A stretch of DNA of 64,000 bases, from contig JAAXXT010000005.1 of the NCBI GenBank assembly GCA_013334325.1, positions 17,361-81,360 on the forward strand. Reading direction: 5' to 3'. Position 1 is the stretch's first letter, and every line of letters begins with the position of its first letter. Shown here piece after piece: positions 6,300 to 15,044 of the stretch. A program made the translations under genes and the position numbers. The stretch is from Erysipelotrichaceae bacterium (GTDB lineage: Bacteria; Bacillota_I; Bacilli_A; Erysipelotrichales; Erysipelotrichaceae). The notes beneath the pieces are model-generated. The model ran no database searches, was not told the DNA's origin, and saw only the letters and a program-made list of their open reading frames with translations.

Positions 6300-7540
6300 A
6301 AGATAAACTTAAAAAACGATGGCGTAAACTGATCTACATCTTTGGGATCATCGGTCCAGGCATCATCACCGCAAGTGCAGGCAATGATGCAGGCGGTATC
6401 GCAACATACGCGACCGTAGGTGCCAATTACGGTTATAAGATGTTGTGGGGTTTAACCATCATCGCTGTTGGATTAGCGGTCATCCAAGAAATGAATGCCC
6501 GTATGGCTGTGGTCACTGGTAAAGGTCTCTCTGATCTAATCCGTGAGAAGTTTGGGGTCAAGTTGACCTTGTTTGCGATGACGATCTTATTTATCGCTAA
6601 TTTCGGGGTCGTCTTAGGAGACTTCGCTGGGGTCGCTGCTTCGATGGAACTCTTTGGGGTCACCAAGTATATCTCTGTTCCTTTGGTTGCCTTATTCATC
6701 TGGATCTTAGTCACCAAAGGCTCTTATATTAAAGTAGAGAAGATCTTGATGTTGTTTACCTTTGTTTTCTTTGGATACATCTTTGCGGCCTTTATGGTCA
6801 AACCTGAACCCAATTGGGGAGAAGTTGCTTTAAGCGCTGTGACTCCTACCTTCGATATGAATACAGGATTCATCTTAACCTTCATTGGGATGATAGGAAC
6901 CACCATAACCCCGTATATGCAGTTCTATCTTCAAGCAGCCATCGTTGATAAAAAACTAGGTCTAAAAGATTATAAGTATGAACAGTTGGATGTCTATATC
7001 AGTTCATTATGGTCCAATGTGGTTCAGTTCTTCATCATCGTATGTACAGCGGCGACCTTATATGTCGCAGGTACTCATGTCTCTTCTGCCGCAGAAGCAG
7101 CCTTAGCTCTAAAACCTTTAGCGGGCAATTATGCCTTCATCTTGTTTGGGGCAGGCTTGTTTGGAGCTTCCGTCTTAGCTGCTGCGATCATTCCATTATC
7201 GACTTCCTATGCGATCACTGAAGCCTTCGGATGGGAAAGTGGTGTCGACTATAGTTTCAAAGAAGCTCCTGCTTTCTTTGGGATCTATACCTTCATCATC
7301 GTGATCTCTGCTGCTTTGGTTTTAATTCCAGGATTGAACTTAATGAATCTGATCTTAAGCACCCAACAGATCGCTGGGGTATTGACTCCAATCATCATCA
7401 TCTTTATGATCCTACTGGTCAATGATAAACGTATCATGGGCAAGTACATCAACAATAAGCTTCAAAATGCGATCTCATCGATCACAGTCATCTTGATCAT
7501 TGCGTGTACGGTTGCCTTAATGGTTGCCCAATTCCTATAA
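6296..7540 (+). CDS. NRAMP-family transporter with magnesium-type (NRMT-like) motif changes
   Basis: 414 residues, about 11 TM helices, clear NRAMP/SLC11 fold. Mn/Fe NRAMPs bind metal with DPGN in helix 1 and a Met in the MPH motif of helix 6. Here helix 1 has D31-A-G-G34 (Asn lost) and helix 6 has T205-P-Y207 (Met to Thr, His to Tyr). Loss of the soft Met ligand is the signature of NRAMP-related magnesium transporters known from Clostridium and Eggerthella. Together with the MgtE_N/CBS partner in the same operon this points to Mg2+ uptake. Substrate is inferred, not shown. The ATG overlaps the upstream stop. Confidence 0.85.
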   Translation: MKDKLKKRWRKLIYIFGIIGPGIITASAGNDAGGIATYATVGANYGYKMLWGLTIIAVGLAVIQEMNARMAVVTGKGLSDLIREKFGVKLTLFAMTILFIANFGVVLGDFAGVAASMELFGVTKYISVPLVALFIWILVTKGSYIKVEKILMLFTFVFFGYIFAAFMVKPEPNWGEVALSAVTPTFDMNTGFILTFIGMIGTTITPYMQFYLQAAIVDKKLGLKDYKYEQLDVYISSLWSNVVQFFIIVCTAATLYVAGTHVSSAAEAALALKPLAGNYAFILFGAGLFGASVLAAAIIPLSTSYAITEAFGWESGVDYSFKEAPAFFGIYTFIIVISAALVLIPGLNLMNLILSTQQIAGVLTPIIIIFMILLVNDKRIMGKYINNKLQNAISSITVILIIACTVALMVAQFL

Positions 7541-7566
7541 AAAACGAGTCATCGACTCGTTTTTGT
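7541..7566. terminator. Bidirectional terminator between the NRAMP gene and ddl
   Basis: AAAACGAGTC (7541-7550) and GACTCGTTTT (7554-7563) form a 10-bp stem with T-rich tails on both sides. The TGA of the leftward ddl (7549-7551) lies inside the stem, so it terminates both operons. Confidence 0.9.
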
Positions 7567-8712
7567 TTTGCTTCCACTATTGGATTTATAGTTGGATAAG
7601 ATATTGGTCGTATAAGAGAAGATCATCTTATTTTTTTGACGAGTTCTTTTTATGGCGATATCGACAAGCTCATCCATCAGTTTATTGAAAGATAAACCAC
7701 TGGCTTCCCATAGATAGAAGGATAAAGATCCAGGAATCGTATTGATCTCATTGACATAGACTTTACCCGTAGCTTCATCTAATAGGAAATCGATTCTACA
7801 TACCCCTGCCCCATTAAGCACCCTAAACGCTTCTAAGGCATAGGCTTGGACTTCTTTCGTCAACGCATCTGATACCTTCGCAGGACAATGTCGGCTCGCA
7901 GAAGCCATACCTTTGGCTTTAGAGTTGCCTTTGTATTTGTTGTCATAAGAGAGGATACTGTCTTGTTTCATGACTTCTTCTAAGACAGAGGCTCTTCTTT
8001 GATCATAATAACCTAAGACTGAACAGTTAAGTTCTCTTAGTTGAGTAACTGCTTTTTCGATGACGATCTTCACATCATATTGAGATGCTGTATCTACCGC
8101 ATCGATCAATTCTTTTTCAGTATGAGCGACACTGATGCCTACACTGGATCCTAAATTCGCTGGTTTGATGACGACAGGATAACCTAATTTATCAATTTTT
8201 TCTAGGATAGATTTCTTATCATTATGAAACTCATAATCGAAGAACCATAACCAATCTACGATAGGTAAATGAGCGCTTTCTAATATCTGTTTCATGATGA
8301 CTTTATCTTGGCCTACGGCCCCACCTAAGACATCAGAGCCACTATAAGGGATCCCTAAGGTCTCTAAGAAGCCTGCGATAGAACCATCTTCACAATGGGT
8401 CCCATGGACCACAGGGATGACCAAATCGATCTCAGTTCTTTGTTTCAAAGGAGACAAAGGTTTAATAAAGAACTTTTGGTTTTCTTTGACAACTGATACC
8501 TGAGGTACAGTTTTCTCGATAAGATCTAGATCTTTATACGCTTCGATATGTTTCAAAGAAGCAGCACTATAGAACTTATGATTCTTAGCCAGATATATAG
8601 GAATTACTTTATATTTGGAGTCATCACAAGCTGCCATGGCTTGCATGGCAGATATAATACTTACTTCATGTTCAACGGAATCTCCACCGAATAATACAGC
8701 TACTTTTAACAT
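7549..8712 (-). CDS. ddl: D-alanine--D-alanine ligase
   Basis: 387 residues, ATP-grasp. It joins two D-Ala for peptidoglycan precursors. Seen: N-terminal FGGDSVEHEVSIISA; GTHCEDGSIAGFLETLGIPYSG; the ATP-binding segment PVVIKPANLGSSVGIS; the metal and D-Ala2 region CRIDFLLDE and YVNEINTIPGSLSFYLWE. A basic C-terminal tail of about 30 residues (RTRQKNKMIF onward) is longer than usual. AGGAGG precedes the ATG. It is the last gene of the c-di-AMP/cell-wall operon and directly serves the Mur ligase upstream, which would add the dipeptide. Confidence 0.93.
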   Translation of the reverse strand: MLKVAVLFGGDSVEHEVSIISAMQAMAACDDSKYKVIPIYLAKNHKFYSAASLKHIEAYKDLDLIEKTVPQVSVVKENQKFFIKPLSPLKQRTEIDLVIPVVHGTHCEDGSIAGFLETLGIPYSGSDVLGGAVGQDKVIMKQILESAHLPIVDWLWFFDYEFHNDKKSILEKIDKLGYPVVIKPANLGSSVGISVAHTEKELIDAVDTASQYDVKIVIEKAVTQLRELNCSVLGYYDQRRASVLEEVMKQDSILSYDNKYKGNSKAKGMASASRHCPAKVSDALTKEVQAYALEAFRVLNGAGVCRIDFLLDEATGKVYVNEINTIPGSLSFYLWEASGLSFNKLMDELVDIAIKRTRQKNKMIFSYTTNILSNYKSNSGSKTKTSR

Positions 8713-8724
8713 GCCTTCTTCCTC

Positions 8725-9324
8725 CTAATCAAAGACCACATCGGTCTTATTCAATACCACATCTAATGCTTTTCTTAATTCTTTCTCAGTCATCTTACGA
8801 CTTAAAGGGGGTAGTTTATCTAAAGGGAAATAGCCTAAACTTAAGATCTCATGATTGTTTTGGAGTTCTCCACTTAGCACAGTCGCACTGAAGTAGATGA
8901 CATACTCACTGATCATCGAAGCGTATTCTCGATAGAGATCTCGTCTTAAGATACAAAGAACCTTATCTATTCTAACACTTAATCCTGTTTCTTGAAGGAC
9001 TTCTTTACGAGCGTTGTCACTGGCGGATTCAAACACATCACACCAACCTCCTGGTACTGCGTAAGCCCCATCACTTCTTTCTTGGCCCATAAGAAGCTCA
9101 TTGTCTTGATTAAGGATGATGATTCTTACAGAGATGTTCGGGGTAGGATAGATGTCTCTTTGATAAGGCAAAGCATCATCTGGGGTTTCTTGATGTTCTT
9201 TGAGTTGATTTAAAGCTAAGCTTTGTAGTTCTTCATAATTCTCTAAGGCATAAGGATCTTTAGAAAACTTAAGCCCTATTCTACTGATGGCCAAGACTTT
9301 GGCTAGAAATTCATTCCACTTCAT
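8725..9324 (-). CDS. Nudix hydrolase with N-terminal Nudix_N domain
   Basis: 199 residues. The N-terminal helix pair (MKWNEFLAKVLAISRIG onward, with SKDPYALENYEELQ) matches the Nudix_N extension of bacterial NUDIX proteins. The Nudix box runs from GGWCDVFESASDNARKEV to LQETGL; it is slightly degenerate, with Lys for the first Arg and Gln for one of the EE pair. It hydrolyses a nucleoside-diphosphate compound of unknown identity. I start at 9324 because the family normally begins M.W..; this ATG is one base after the Mur-ligase stop. An in-frame ATG at 9354 would add ten residues. Confidence 0.85.
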   Translation of the reverse strand: MKWNEFLAKVLAISRIGLKFSKDPYALENYEELQSLALNQLKEHQETPDDALPYQRDIYPTPNISVRIIILNQDNELLMGQERSDGAYAVPGGWCDVFESASDNARKEVLQETGLSVRIDKVLCILRRDLYREYASMISEYVIYFSATVLSGELQNNHEILSLGYFPLDKLPPLSRKMTEKELRKALDVVLNKTDVVFD

Positions 9325-9325
9325 C

Positions 9326-10924
9326 TTAGCGACTAAACGCATCCGGTAGATCATTCTCTAACAGGATGGTATCTTTCGATGAGGCATGTTTATGGACATA
9401 AGCGAAAGCTTCTTTAACGGTGGTAAACACAAACACATTCTCCATATCGAATCCAGATTCTTTTAGACCTTCATAGATAGGACGGGTTTGATTCTTCCCA
9501 ACCAAGATGACCACATCAGCACAGCCATTCATCGTCTTCCCAAATTCAGAATTATACATCTTCTGTTGATTGCCTAGATCGATCATCCCTGGGGTAATGA
9601 TAAAACGTTTCCCAGGCATCATCTTAAGGACTTCTAAAGACATACGAGATCCTTCTGGATTAGAATTGAAGGCATTATCGATGAAGGTCAAACCATTGAT
9701 CTTCTTAAGTTGTAGACGATGTTCAATATAGTTGACGTTGGCGACCGCTTTTTGAAGCTTATCCCAAGGTAAACGTAAAGCACGTCCTACCGCAATGGCC
9801 ACTAAGATATTAGAGACATTGTGCTTGCCTAATAGACGCGTCTTGAATTGTACGGATCCATCTTCGCTTTGAACTTTGAATTCAGAACCTTCTGGAGTAT
9901 AAGTAATGTCTATGGCTCTAAAATCTACATCCATAGATTCGATCCCTACTGTAATGATACGACAAGTATTTTGGATCTTATAGTGACGGATATAATCGTT
10001 ATCGAAGTTGAGAACCCCTACCCCATCTTGAGGTAAGTTTTCAATCATCTTCATTTTTTCTTTGATGATGTTGTTGATGGATTTAAAAGTCGCTAAATGT
10101 TGAGGACCGATCGATGTTACGATCCCATATTGAGGACGAACGAACTTCGTTAGGGTATTGATCTCACCGACTTTATCCGCTCCCATCTCAACGATGAAGA
10201 CTTCATGGAGGTTTTTGAGTTGTTGACGGATGGTGATGGTGATCCCCATTGGGGTATTGAATGAAGCGGGGGTAGCTAAGACATAGTATTCTTCGGATAG
10301 GATCTCATCTAAGATGTTCTTAGAACTGGTCTTCCCATAACTGCCTGTTATACCTATCTTGATCAGATTATGATGTTTACGTAGTTCTCGTTTAGCGAGC
10401 TCAACGTAGAATCGTTTGATCAAAGCTTCTATTGGTTCTGTGATGACTGCCATCAAGATCAACATCAAATGAACGATCGAGTTCTCATACATCATCGCCA
10501 ATAAAGGTAAAGGCGATAAACTATAATACGCCACCAAGTAATACGCAAAGACCAGTGTCAATAGAACCATCAAAACGATCTGTCGTTTAACACGTGAAGT
10601 CACTTTTAGAGGTTTTATATAAGGTTTACGTTTTTCTTGTTTAAGCGAAAATATCGCAAAGAGATAAATCAAAGACAAAGTAAGAAGTTGTCCTGGTAGT
10701 TCAAAGAAGATGATGATCAAACTTAACACAAGGCCCACGATCAATGAACGAAAGATCGATAGAATAGACGTTCTTAAAGACGCACTGAACCATTGTAGGT
10801 AACGACCCAGTTCATATCGGTTCTGTTGATACATATGTAAGGCATGTTTACCTGGCACATAAAACATCAGACATAAACCGATAAACAATAAAGGTCTAAT
10901 CAATAAAGTCATCATCTCATTCAT
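9326..10924 (-). CDS. Membrane-anchored Mur ligase (MurF-like)
   Basis: 532 residues. Residues 1-160 are hydrophobic with several TM helices. The Mur-ligase core follows: ATP loop IGITGSYGKTSSKN, FNTPMGITITIRQQL, FIVEMGADKVGEINTL (MurF-like), PQYGIVTSIGPQHLATF and FIDNAFNSNPEGSRMSLE. The family joins UDP-MurNAc-tripeptide and D-Ala-D-Ala. Here a membrane region replaces the soluble UDP-binding domain, a form seen in some Firmicutes. It overlaps the hydrolase upstream by 8 bases and sits near ddl, which supplies D-Ala-D-Ala. Whether it is the only MurF or acts on a lipid-linked substrate cannot be told. Confidence 0.85.
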   Translation of the reverse strand: MNEMMTLLIRPLLFIGLCLMFYVPGKHALHMYQQNRYELGRYLQWFSASLRTSILSIFRSLIVGLVLSLIIIFFELPGQLLTLSLIYLFAIFSLKQEKRKPYIKPLKVTSRVKRQIVLMVLLTLVFAYYLVAYYSLSPLPLLAMMYENSIVHLMLILMAVITEPIEALIKRFYVELAKRELRKHHNLIKIGITGSYGKTSSKNILDEILSEEYYVLATPASFNTPMGITITIRQQLKNLHEVFIVEMGADKVGEINTLTKFVRPQYGIVTSIGPQHLATFKSINNIIKEKMKMIENLPQDGVGVLNFDNDYIRHYKIQNTCRIITVGIESMDVDFRAIDITYTPEGSEFKVQSEDGSVQFKTRLLGKHNVSNILVAIAVGRALRLPWDKLQKAVANVNYIEHRLQLKKINGLTFIDNAFNSNPEGSRMSLEVLKMMPGKRFIITPGMIDLGNQQKMYNSEFGKTMNGCADVVILVGKNQTRPIYEGLKESGFDMENVFVFTTVKEAFAYVHKHASSKDTILLENDLPDAFSR

Positions 10925-11678
10925 AGGTCTTGTCCTTTTCTAAAAAAACTTCAACGATCTTATGGAATCGTGCCGATTGATTATGATAAGCATAATGATC
11001 TTCTTTCTCAAAGACGACCAAACCAGCATCTTTCATTTCCTTCTCCATGATCTTACCCATCCATAAAGGAGTTGCCTCATCGAACTCTCCCCAAATAAGC
11101 AAAGTAGGCACCGTGATCAAAGGCAAGGTCTTTCTTAGATCAGAATTGACGATCTTAACGAAGGATTGACGAATCACCCCTTCGGTATTCTTATAATCCG
11201 TGCTCCCAAAGAAGGCAGCCATCTTTTCTCGATGAGCCTTAAGAGGTTTTAGTTTAAACAGTTGTTTGGCTGTTTTATAAAAAGCCAAGCGGATATAGTA
11301 ATCAGGACCTCGTTTAGGTTTAAGCCCAGCAGCTCCAGTGAGCACCAGTTTATGGACCTTATATTGAGCTGCATAAAGTAAGGCAACTCTCGCCCCAAAA
11401 GAATGGGCAATAATAATAGGCTCATGGATCTCTAATCGATCACATAAGACTTTTAAGTTTAAGGTATATTCTTCTACGCCCCAAGCTACAGGAGGTAAAC
11501 TGCTTTCTCCAAAACCAGGGAAATCGATGAGTGTGACCCTAAAATATGGACTAAAAAAGTCTTGAGACGCTTGAAACATCTCTAAGTTTTGGCCCCAACC
11601 ATGTAGACACAAGATATCTTGTCCTTTGCCTAGTTGGGTATAGTGAATCGTAACTCCGTTGATTTGTAGATTTGACAT
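10917..11678 (-). CDS. Alpha/beta hydrolase
   Basis: 253 residues, alpha/beta-hydrolase fold. Oxyanion region LHGWGQNLEMF; nucleophile elbow AHSFGA (Ser); acid WGEFDEATP (Asp); base EDHYAYHN (His). The triad is complete, so it should be an active esterase or hydrolase; substrate unknown. It lies in the cell-wall operon and overlaps the Mur ligase by 8 bases. Confidence 0.88.
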   Translation of the reverse strand: MSNLQINGVTIHYTQLGKGQDILCLHGWGQNLEMFQASQDFFSPYFRVTLIDFPGFGESSLPPVAWGVEEYTLNLKVLCDRLEIHEPIIIAHSFGARVALLYAAQYKVHKLVLTGAAGLKPKRGPDYYIRLAFYKTAKQLFKLKPLKAHREKMAAFFGSTDYKNTEGVIRQSFVKIVNSDLRKTLPLITVPTLLIWGEFDEATPLWMGKIMEKEMKDAGLVVFEKEDHYAYHNQSARFHKIVEVFLEKDKTYE

Positions 11679-11700
11679 GGTCCTTTTTTAGTATAACCGA

Positions 11701-13056
11701 TTAGTTAAGATACTCGGTCTCTTTCATTCTGTTTTCAAGACTGATGATGAAGGTCACCCCATTGTCTTCATTATGGATTCTGATCTTATAGCCATAGGCT
11801 GTAATGACGCGATGAACGATGGATAGTCCTAAACCAAACTGTCCACCTGAGCCTCTCTCATAAGGCTTAAACAACTGCTCCATACGATCTTCAGGGATCC
11901 TTATCCCATCGTTATAGACACTGAGCTCATCTTTGGTCAAGCGGATCTCGACTTGGGTCTTGGCGTATCTTAAGGCATTGTCGAGAAGGTTCTCAACGAC
12001 CACTCGCCAAGGTTCTTCTTGACCTAGATAGGAACAGGAAGTCAATTCAGTGATCAGTTTGATTTCAGGTTTTAAGACCTTGACTGAACGGATGGCTTTT
12101 TCGACCACGCTCTTCATATCTGTCTTACCTGGTTTAGCGTCTTGGATCAAATATTCCATTCGATTAAGCAAGAGTAAACTATGAACTTTCTTCTCTAAAC
12201 GAGAGGCATGCTCAATGATGACATCGACGCTTGCTTCTAAGGTATCGTAAGGATAGATCCCGTCTTTAATGGATTCCCCATAGGATTTGATCGTAGCAAT
12301 CGGGGTCTTTAAGTCATGGGATATGTTATGGATCATTTCTTCTTTGAGTTCTTCTTGACGTTTAAGTTCTTTGTTCATGGTGACAATGGCTGTGGCCAAC
12401 TCACCGATCTCATCGTGACGATTGATGACGAGTTCTACGCTTTCACCTTTTTTATAGGTGTTTATGTAGAGCTCTATTTGTTTTAAAGAATGGATCAAGT
12501 AACCAACCCAAGCCATAAGGAACAGAAAGATCAATCCAACCATGATCAAGATGATGTTGACGACTTCATTGATCAAGGCAGATTTAAACTGATTCATCGT
12601 ATTGGTCACCATAAAGCTTACGATCCAGACATCGTTACCGATCTTAGTGGTAGTATAGGCAACATTGGGTTGAGAAAGCACGGTGATGTTATCGGATGTT
12701 TCTGTAGTTTGTGTTCCTATTTTAGAAGTAAACTCAGAAAACAAATCGATCCCGATCTGAGTTGCTGAATTGGTCATGATGTCTTGAGAATCATCGGTAT
12801 AGATCACGTAATGAACGATGGTTGGATCACTGTTTGAAAACAAAGTCTCTTCTGGATAGAAGTTATAAAAGTTCTCGATGACCGCATTTTGAGATCTATG
12901 GATCAAAGAAAACATTTGATTCTGAGCGATGTTGTTGATGTTGGTAAAGATATACGACAATAAGAAAAACCCAAACAGGAAAATGGAGATCAGTACGAGA
13001 CTGACCAACTGTTGGGTTAAACTCATATTCTCTATAAACGTCTTGATTCTTTTCAT
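11701..13056 (-). CDS. Sensor histidine kinase
   Basis: 451 residues. TM helix near 15-40, an extracytoplasmic segment of about 125 residues, TM helix near 163-190, HAMP, HisKA with NISHDLKTPIATI (phospho-His), then HATPase_c with N box VVENLLDNALRY and G box GGQFGLGLSIVHRV. There is no PAS domain, unlike classical WalK. It overlaps the response regulator by one base, so the two form a cognate pair. Embedded among cdaA, glmM and ddl it probably senses cell-envelope state; the signal is unknown. Confidence 0.92.
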   Translation of the reverse strand: MKRIKTFIENMSLTQQLVSLVLISIFLFGFFLLSYIFTNINNIAQNQMFSLIHRSQNAVIENFYNFYPEETLFSNSDPTIVHYVIYTDDSQDIMTNSATQIGIDLFSEFTSKIGTQTTETSDNITVLSQPNVAYTTTKIGNDVWIVSFMVTNTMNQFKSALINEVVNIILIMVGLIFLFLMAWVGYLIHSLKQIELYINTYKKGESVELVINRHDEIGELATAIVTMNKELKRQEELKEEMIHNISHDLKTPIATIKSYGESIKDGIYPYDTLEASVDVIIEHASRLEKKVHSLLLLNRMEYLIQDAKPGKTDMKSVVEKAIRSVKVLKPEIKLITELTSCSYLGQEEPWRVVVENLLDNALRYAKTQVEIRLTKDELSVYNDGIRIPEDRMEQLFKPYERGSGGQFGLGLSIVHRVITAYGYKIRIHNEDNGVTFIISLENRMKETEYLN

Positions 13057-13712
13057 TAACCCAGCCTATATCCATAACCGTAGATTGTATGGATATTGAG
13101 TGCTTTTAGTTTCTTACGAAGTCTTCTTAAGGTATCATCTACGACACGATCAGATCCAAAGTAATTGGTTTCCCATACTCGTTCAAGGATCTGTTCTCTT
13201 GAGAAAGCGATCGTCTTATTGCGGACAAACATCATTAAGAGGTCAAATTCTTTCGTCGTAAGTTCAATCTCTATTTCATGTTGATAGACTTTACGTTGGA
13301 CCAGATCGATCTCATAGCCATCGACTTCGATACGATCATCATCTTTATAGACTCTACGCATGATGTTGTTGACTCGTAAAACGAGTTCTTTAGGCGAGAA
13401 AGGTTTGGTGATATAATCATCTGAGCCTTTTTCTAAACCAATGATACGATCAAATTCTTTATCTCTTGCCGACATAAAAATAACAGGTACAGTAGGATTG
13501 ATCTTTCTGATCTCTTCGATCAAATCAAAACCACTTCGATTATCCAACATGATATCTAGTATCCACAATTGGATATCTGGATTATGGATCTGCGCATAAG
13601 CACTCTCATAGGTCAAATGGGATTTGACCTCATAGCCATCTTTTTCTAGATAGCGTCTAACCAATTCATTGAGATCTTTTTCATCTTCTACGATTGAAAT
13701 GACTCTTTTCAT
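13056..13712 (-). CDS. OmpR-family response regulator
   Basis: 218 residues. Receiver domain with VEDEKD acidic pair, phospho-Asp D53 (WILDIML), and DYITKPF lysine; then a winged-helix DNA-binding domain (about 125-218, with FDLLMMFVRNKTIAFSREQILERVWE). It binds DNA as a dimer when phosphorylated. Its stop touches the kinase start and its ATG overlaps the glmM stop by 4 bases. Its regulon cannot be read from the window. Confidence 0.93.
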   Translation of the reverse strand: MKRVISIVEDEKDLNELVRRYLEKDGYEVKSHLTYESAYAQIHNPDIQLWILDIMLDNRSGFDLIEEIRKINPTVPVIFMSARDKEFDRIIGLEKGSDDYITKPFSPKELVLRVNNIMRRVYKDDDRIEVDGYEIDLVQRKVYQHEIEIELTTKEFDLLMMFVRNKTIAFSREQILERVWETNYFGSDRVVDDTLRRLRKKLKALNIHTIYGYGYRLG

Positions 13713-15037
13713 GTGAGGTTCTCGCTTTCGATAAGCTTGACGATTTGTGAAACCAAGGCATCACATTTGTCTTGAGTAGATGCTTCAGCCATGACTCTTA
13801 CTAAGGCTTCTGTCCCTGAAGGACGAACCAAGATACGACCATCCGTTCCTAGTTCTTTCTCTAAATCAGAAATGATCTTGATTAAGTTTTGGTTCTTTAG
13901 AGCTTCTTTTTTATCTTTCACTTTGACGTTAACTAATTTTTGAGGATAGATGATAAGATCTGAAGCAAGATCAGAAAGAGACTTGTTTTCTTCTACCATG
14001 ATTGAAAGTAAAGACAAGGCACTTAATAGACCATCTCCTGTAGAGAGGTGTTGTTTAAAGATGATGTGGCCAGATTGTTCTCCTCCCAACATCAGATCAT
14101 TTTGAAGCATACGATCATAGACATATTTATCCCCAACTTGGGTCTGTTCAGTTTTGATACCGGCTCTTTCTAAGGCTTTATATAGACCTAGATTAGCCAT
14201 GACCGTAGTGACGACTGTGTCTTGTTTAAGGGTCCCATGTTTCTTCATATTGACTCCACAGACATAAATGGTCTTGTCCCCATCGAAGAGCTGACCTTGT
14301 TCATCGACCGCGATCAAACGATCCGCATCCCCATCGAAAGCTAAACCAATGTCTGCTTTATGCTCAAGGACGAACTTTTGAAGATCTTCAGGATGTGTAG
14401 ATCCACAATGGGTGTTGATGTTGATCCCATTAGGTTCATTATGAAGAATCAAGACTTTCGCATTCATCGATTCAAAAACCTGTTGAGCACTTACACAAGC
14501 ACTCCCATTGGCCGCATCGATGACGACCTTCATCCCTTTGAGATCGATAGGATATAAAGATTTGATGAAGTGTAGATAATGATCTAAGCCTTCTGGATAA
14601 GATCTGATCAAACCAATCTCAGTATCATTAGCGTAGATAAGATGTGTTTCTTTATTGATTACTTTTTCTATGGTAGCTTCGATAGAATCATCGATCTTCA
14701 TCCCTTGATGGTTAAAGATCTTTATCCCATTGTCATAGTAAGGATTATGAGAGGCAGAGATCATTACCCCAGCCACAAAATCTTCTTTAGAGCATAGATA
14801 CGCTATCGTAGGTGTAGGAACAACCCCTACATCATAAGCGTGTGCAGAAGATGCGGCTAAGCCTGAGCATAAGGCATATTTAAGCATACTCGAACTGATT
14901 CTTGTATCCATCCCAACCACGATCTTCGACGAAGGATAAATAGCACCTAAAGCTTGACCAATCTGAAAAGCCATATCTACGGTCAAAGTGACATTGGCTT
15001 TGCCTCTGACACCATCCGTTCCAAAATATTGTCCCAT
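13709..15037 (-). CDS. glmM: Phosphoglucosamine mutase
   Basis: 442 residues, normal length. It converts glucosamine-6-phosphate to glucosamine-1-phosphate for UDP-GlcNAc. The active serine loop is SASHNP (S96), the metal loop FDGDADR, and the C-terminal phosphate loop RPSGTEALVRVM. cdaA-cdaR-glmM is the conserved Firmicutes order in which GlmM binds and restrains CdaA, linking wall precursor supply with c-di-AMP. Confidence 0.96.
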   Translation of the reverse strand: MGQYFGTDGVRGKANVTLTVDMAFQIGQALGAIYPSSKIVVGMDTRISSSMLKYALCSGLAASSAHAYDVGVVPTPTIAYLCSKEDFVAGVMISASHNPYYDNGIKIFNHQGMKIDDSIEATIEKVINKETHLIYANDTEIGLIRSYPEGLDHYLHFIKSLYPIDLKGMKVVIDAANGSACVSAQQVFESMNAKVLILHNEPNGININTHCGSTHPEDLQKFVLEHKADIGLAFDGDADRLIAVDEQGQLFDGDKTIYVCGVNMKKHGTLKQDTVVTTVMANLGLYKALERAGIKTEQTQVGDKYVYDRMLQNDLMLGGEQSGHIIFKQHLSTGDGLLSALSLLSIMVEENKSLSDLASDLIIYPQKLVNVKVKDKKEALKNQNLIKIISDLEKELGTDGRILVRPSGTEALVRVMAEASTQDKCDALVSQIVKLIESENLT

Positions 15038-15044
15038 AGTGCTC

